From: Bacteroidales bacterium UBA6244
GTDB lineage: Bacteria; Bacteroidota; Bacteroidia; Bacteroidales; F082
Length of the DNA: 10,048 bases
Assembly (NCBI GenBank): GCA_002440885.1
Contig: DJVY01000005.1
Location: 1-10,048 of the forward strand
Direction: 5' to 3'
The notes under the pieces are model-generated. The model ran no database searches and was not told where the DNA came from. It saw only the letters and a list, made by a program, of their open reading frames with translations. Positions within the stretch are counted from its first letter, which is position 1, and every line of letters starts with the position of its first letter. A program made the translations under genes and the position numbers. This document shows, piece by piece, positions 7,948-10,048 of this stretch.

Positions 7948-9736
7948 GCCTCAGCTTTTTTAATTGATTAACTTCTTCAATCAGCTCTTTTATTCTGAAC
8001 TCACGTTCGATGGTGGCATTTCTGAATCGTTCCAGTGTTTCGATGCGGTTGTTGAGTTCTTTGGTCTTGCTGTAAACCTCATTTTCAAGGTTTTTTCTGA
8101 TGTGATTCAGTTCATCTTCCGTTTTTACCCGATCGGTGATATCAACTATTGTGGAGATGAAATAAATTGGTTTATTCTGATCATCGAGCTTCACGGCAAC
8201 ACTCACGTCTGCCCAACGAATACTGCCATCCTTATGCAGGTATCGTTTGTTAAAACGGGTTGCTTTGGTTTCACCTTTGAGTAATGGATGCAGCAATTGG
8301 TTAATTGCCTCAATGTCTTCTGCCGGTGTGATTTCCTGCCACTTTTTGTGTTCCAACTCTTCACGACTATAGCCCAGCATGGTGCAAAAAGATTGATTTA
8401 CAGTTATTTCTCCCGATAGCTGAGTAATTGATTTTCCTGCATTGGCGGCTTCAAACAGGTTTCTGAACATTCTTTCTCGATCAATAAGTTCGTTCTCTGC
8501 CTTCACTTGGTCGGAAATGTCTTTAACAAATGAAAAGGAAAGTAACTGATTACCATAATGAAAATAGTTTACCGTAACCTCAACCGGAAAAAGTGTTCCG
8601 TCTTTTTTTCGGTGTTTGGAAATGAAAGTTCTGTTTCCTTCTTTTCTGGTCTGTTGTCGGTGTTCTTTAAAGTTCTCCGGATTAAATGTAGGGTCGATTT
8701 CAAACAGCGACTTACCCCTGAGTTCGGTTAAGGAGTAACCTAAACTTTGCGCTGCGTATTTGTTTGCATATAGGATAGTGCCATCTTCTTCCACCTGGTA
8801 CACTCCCACAGCAGCGTTATCGATGCCGAATTGGGTAATTTCGAGTTTGGTTTCAAATAGTTTTCGTTCGGTAATGTCGGTATGAGATCCGATAAAACGA
8901 AGAGGTTTGCCTTTTTCATCACGCCTGATGACCTTGCCGCGGTCCAAAATCCAGCGGTAGGTTTTATCCTTGCACAGAAGTCTGTGTTCGTTCAGGTAAA
9001 CCGAGGTTTCCCCCGCCAGGCAACGGTTTACTTCCTGAAGTGTCTTTTTTTGATCGTCAGGGTGTAACCTCTTCTGCCATTCATCATATGTGTTTTCAAT
9101 TTCGTGTGGTGCATAGCCCAGCATGGTTTTCCACTGGTCAGAGAAGTAAATTTCGTTGGTCTCCAAATCCCAGTCCCAAATGCCGTCTCCTGCTCCTTCA
9201 AGGGCAAACTTCCATCTTTCTTCGCTCTCTTTCAACGCCTGTAGCGATTTTACCTGGTTGGTAATCACTTCAGTATAAACAATGAGGCCGCCAATGCGGC
9301 CATCAGATTCAAACCAGGGGCGGCATTCCCATCTTGTCCATTCGGTAGTGCCATCTGGTTTTGTAAAAGGGTCACTTTCGGAAGACCACACTTCTCCCTT
9401 CAATACTTTTTGATGGACGTCCCGCCATTTTTGTGGCAAATCAGGAAAAATTTCATAGTGATGTTTTCCTAAGATGTGGCGATCTTGTATGTCGTATTGT
9501 TCAAGGTATTGCTTGCTGACGTAGACGTAGTTCATATCTTTGTCGTGAACGGCCACTGCTCCATTAGCGTGCTCAATAATGTATTGCATCAGGTTGTGCA
9601 TCTGCAAGAGCTTGTCGTCAATTTCCTTTTCTTGCATTTGTTTCAGCCTCGCTATTTCAACTTCTTGATTAGCAATTTTCTCCCTGAGTGTTTGGTTTTC
9701 CATCCGAAGATCCTGATCGGTAAATCTAGTAGTCAT
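7940..9736 (-). CDS. Soluble four-PAS sensor protein with terminal coiled coil, no kinase
   Basis: 598 residues from the ATG at 9736. A GTG at 9766 could add 10 residues, but it overlaps the -7 promoter element and would leave no leader, so the ATG is preferred. No signal peptide or membrane helix. A coiled coil (about 10-50) precedes four PAS domains at about 50-165 (ILGKHHYEIFPDLP, then WTRWECRPW, a PAS_4-like pattern), 172-292 (GIWDWDLETNEIYFSDQW, RLHPDDQ, PAS_3-like), 298-412 and 420-535. Each ends in the usual D-I-T/S motif. The C-terminus (about 536-598) is a charged helix with LENEVYSKTKELNNRIETL and TIEREFRIKEL, closely matching the end of the next gene's product. No catalytic or DNA-binding domain is present. 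As first gene of the operon, it may be the cytoplasmic sensory subunit of a complex with the two membrane sensors (inference). The bound cofactors are not evident. Confidence 0.9.
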   Translation of the reverse strand: MTTRFTDQDLRMENQTLREKIANQEVEIARLKQMQEKEIDDKLLQMHNLMQYIIEHANGAVAVHDKDMNYVYVSKQYLEQYDIQDRHILGKHHYEIFPDLPQKWRDVHQKVLKGEVWSSESDPFTKPDGTTEWTRWECRPWFESDGRIGGLIVYTEVITNQVKSLQALKESEERWKFALEGAGDGIWDWDLETNEIYFSDQWKTMLGYAPHEIENTYDEWQKRLHPDDQKKTLQEVNRCLAGETSVYLNEHRLLCKDKTYRWILDRGKVIRRDEKGKPLRFIGSHTDITERKLFETKLEITQFGIDNAAVGVYQVEEDGTILYANKYAAQSLGYSLTELRGKSLFEIDPTFNPENFKEHRQQTRKEGNRTFISKHRKKDGTLFPVEVTVNYFHYGNQLLSFSFVKDISDQVKAENELIDRERMFRNLFEAANAGKSITQLSGEITVNQSFCTMLGYSREELEHKKWQEITPAEDIEAINQLLHPLLKGETKATRFNKRYLHKDGSIRWADVSVAVKLDDQNKPIYFISTIVDITDRVKTEDELNHIRKNLENEVYSKTKELNNRIETLERFRNATIEREFRIKELIEEVNQLKKLRHE

Positions 9737-9765
9737 GGGAGTAATTTTTTGAAGCTTTATGTCCA

Positions 9766-9796
9766 CAAATATACACTATAAAAAGCTCAGTGCAAA
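9766..9796 (-). promoter_or_regulatory. Bacteroidota-type sigma-70 promoter for the signalling operon
   Basis: Read on the minus strand, TTTG (9796-9793) is followed after exactly 19 bases by TATATTTG (9773-9766). This matches the Bacteroidota housekeeping consensus, -33 TTTG and -7 TAnnTTTG. Transcription would begin near 9760, leaving a leader of roughly 20-25 nt before the ATG at 9736. No Shine-Dalgarno sequence precedes that ATG, as is common in this phylum. No other match to the consensus was found in the short gaps between the downstream genes, which supports one long transcript. No operator or inverted repeat was seen around it. Confidence 0.75.
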
Positions 9797-9879
9797 ATGA
9801 ACCGCATTAAAAATTGTAATCAAAGTCAGTAAGGTTTGCTTTATTTCTAATTTTACGGGCTTTTGAAGAAAACAATTTT

Positions 9880-10048
9880 ATGGAAGATATCTTAAAAAAA
9901 GTATACAGCCCTGACCTGTTCAGGCAGCAGGGCCACGCTCTGGTCGATTTGCTGGGGCAATACCTGGAAAGTGCACAAAGTCAAGCTATTCGGGTAAACA
10001 GTGTTGTTAACCCGGAGGATCAATTCCGGTTTTGGGAAAACTTTGCAC
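9880..10048 (+). CDS. Probable group II PLP-dependent decarboxylase, N-terminal fragment
   Basis: Partial gene: ATG at 9880, open to the window edge (56 complete codons). The peptide begins MEDILKKVYSPDLFRQQGHA, continues with LVDLLGQYLES, and has a later NPEDQFRFWENFA. The arrangement of F-x-x-x-G-H-x-L-V-D-x-L-x-x-Y-L resembles the N-terminal swapped helix of group II pyridoxal-phosphate decarboxylases (aromatic amino acid, diaminobutyrate and glutamate decarboxylase relatives). The PLP lysine and substrate-binding residues lie beyond the window, so the substrate cannot be named and a related aminotransferase-annotated protein is possible. It is transcribed divergently from the signalling operon, with 113 bp between 9766 and 9880. 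No good plus-strand promoter match was found there. Confidence 0.6.
   Translation, partial: MEDILKKVYSPDLFRQQGHALVDLLGQYLESAQSQAIRVNSVVNPEDQFRFWENFA

Noticed and set aside
9737..9766. GTG start giving a 608-residue form of the four-PAS protein
   Set aside because: It overlaps the -7 promoter element and would leave no leader; the ATG at 9736 fits better.

Overview
The window looks like a chromosomal segment of a Bacteroidota bacterium (moderately AT-rich). The evidence is a near-perfect Bacteroidota-type promoter (TTTG-N19-TATATTTG, minus strand, 9766..9796), start sites without Shine-Dalgarno sequences, a fondness for multi-PAS and hybrid kinases, and a flanking GH2 beta-mannosidase. Family or genus cannot be fixed from this.

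Layout: the tail of a plus-strand beta-mannosidase (1..180) converges on, and overlaps by 22 bp, the end of a five-gene minus-strand signalling cluster covering 159..9736. In transcription order the cluster encodes (1) a soluble four-PAS protein with no kinase (7940..9736), (2) a membrane protein with a periplasmic solute-binding (Venus flytrap) domain and two PAS domains but no kinase (6124..7947), (3) a membrane histidine kinase with its own flytrap domain and one PAS (3893..6127), (4) a single-domain Rcp1-type receiver (3424..3864) and (5) a soluble hybrid kinase REC-PAS-GAF-PAS-PAS-HisKA-HATPase-REC (159..3317). The first three genes overlap by 8 and 4 nt and the fourth follows after 28 bp, so they are very probably one operon. 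The fifth follows after 106 bp and is probably co-transcribed. After a 113-bp divergent intergenic region, a plus-strand group II PLP-dependent decarboxylase-like gene begins (9880) and runs off the window.

How it may work (inference): ten PAS domains, one GAF and two periplasmic flytrap domains feed only two kinase cores and three receivers. No gene in the cluster carries a DNA-binding, cyclic-nucleotide or other recognisable output domain. The two kinase-less sensors share a C-terminal coiled-coil module with each other, and its first part also resembles the coil just before the kinase core of the third protein. This suggests a multi-subunit sensor complex in which accessory subunits modulate the flytrap kinase, which then phosphorylates the small receiver. 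No RNA genes, mobile elements, CRISPR arrays or long repeats were seen.
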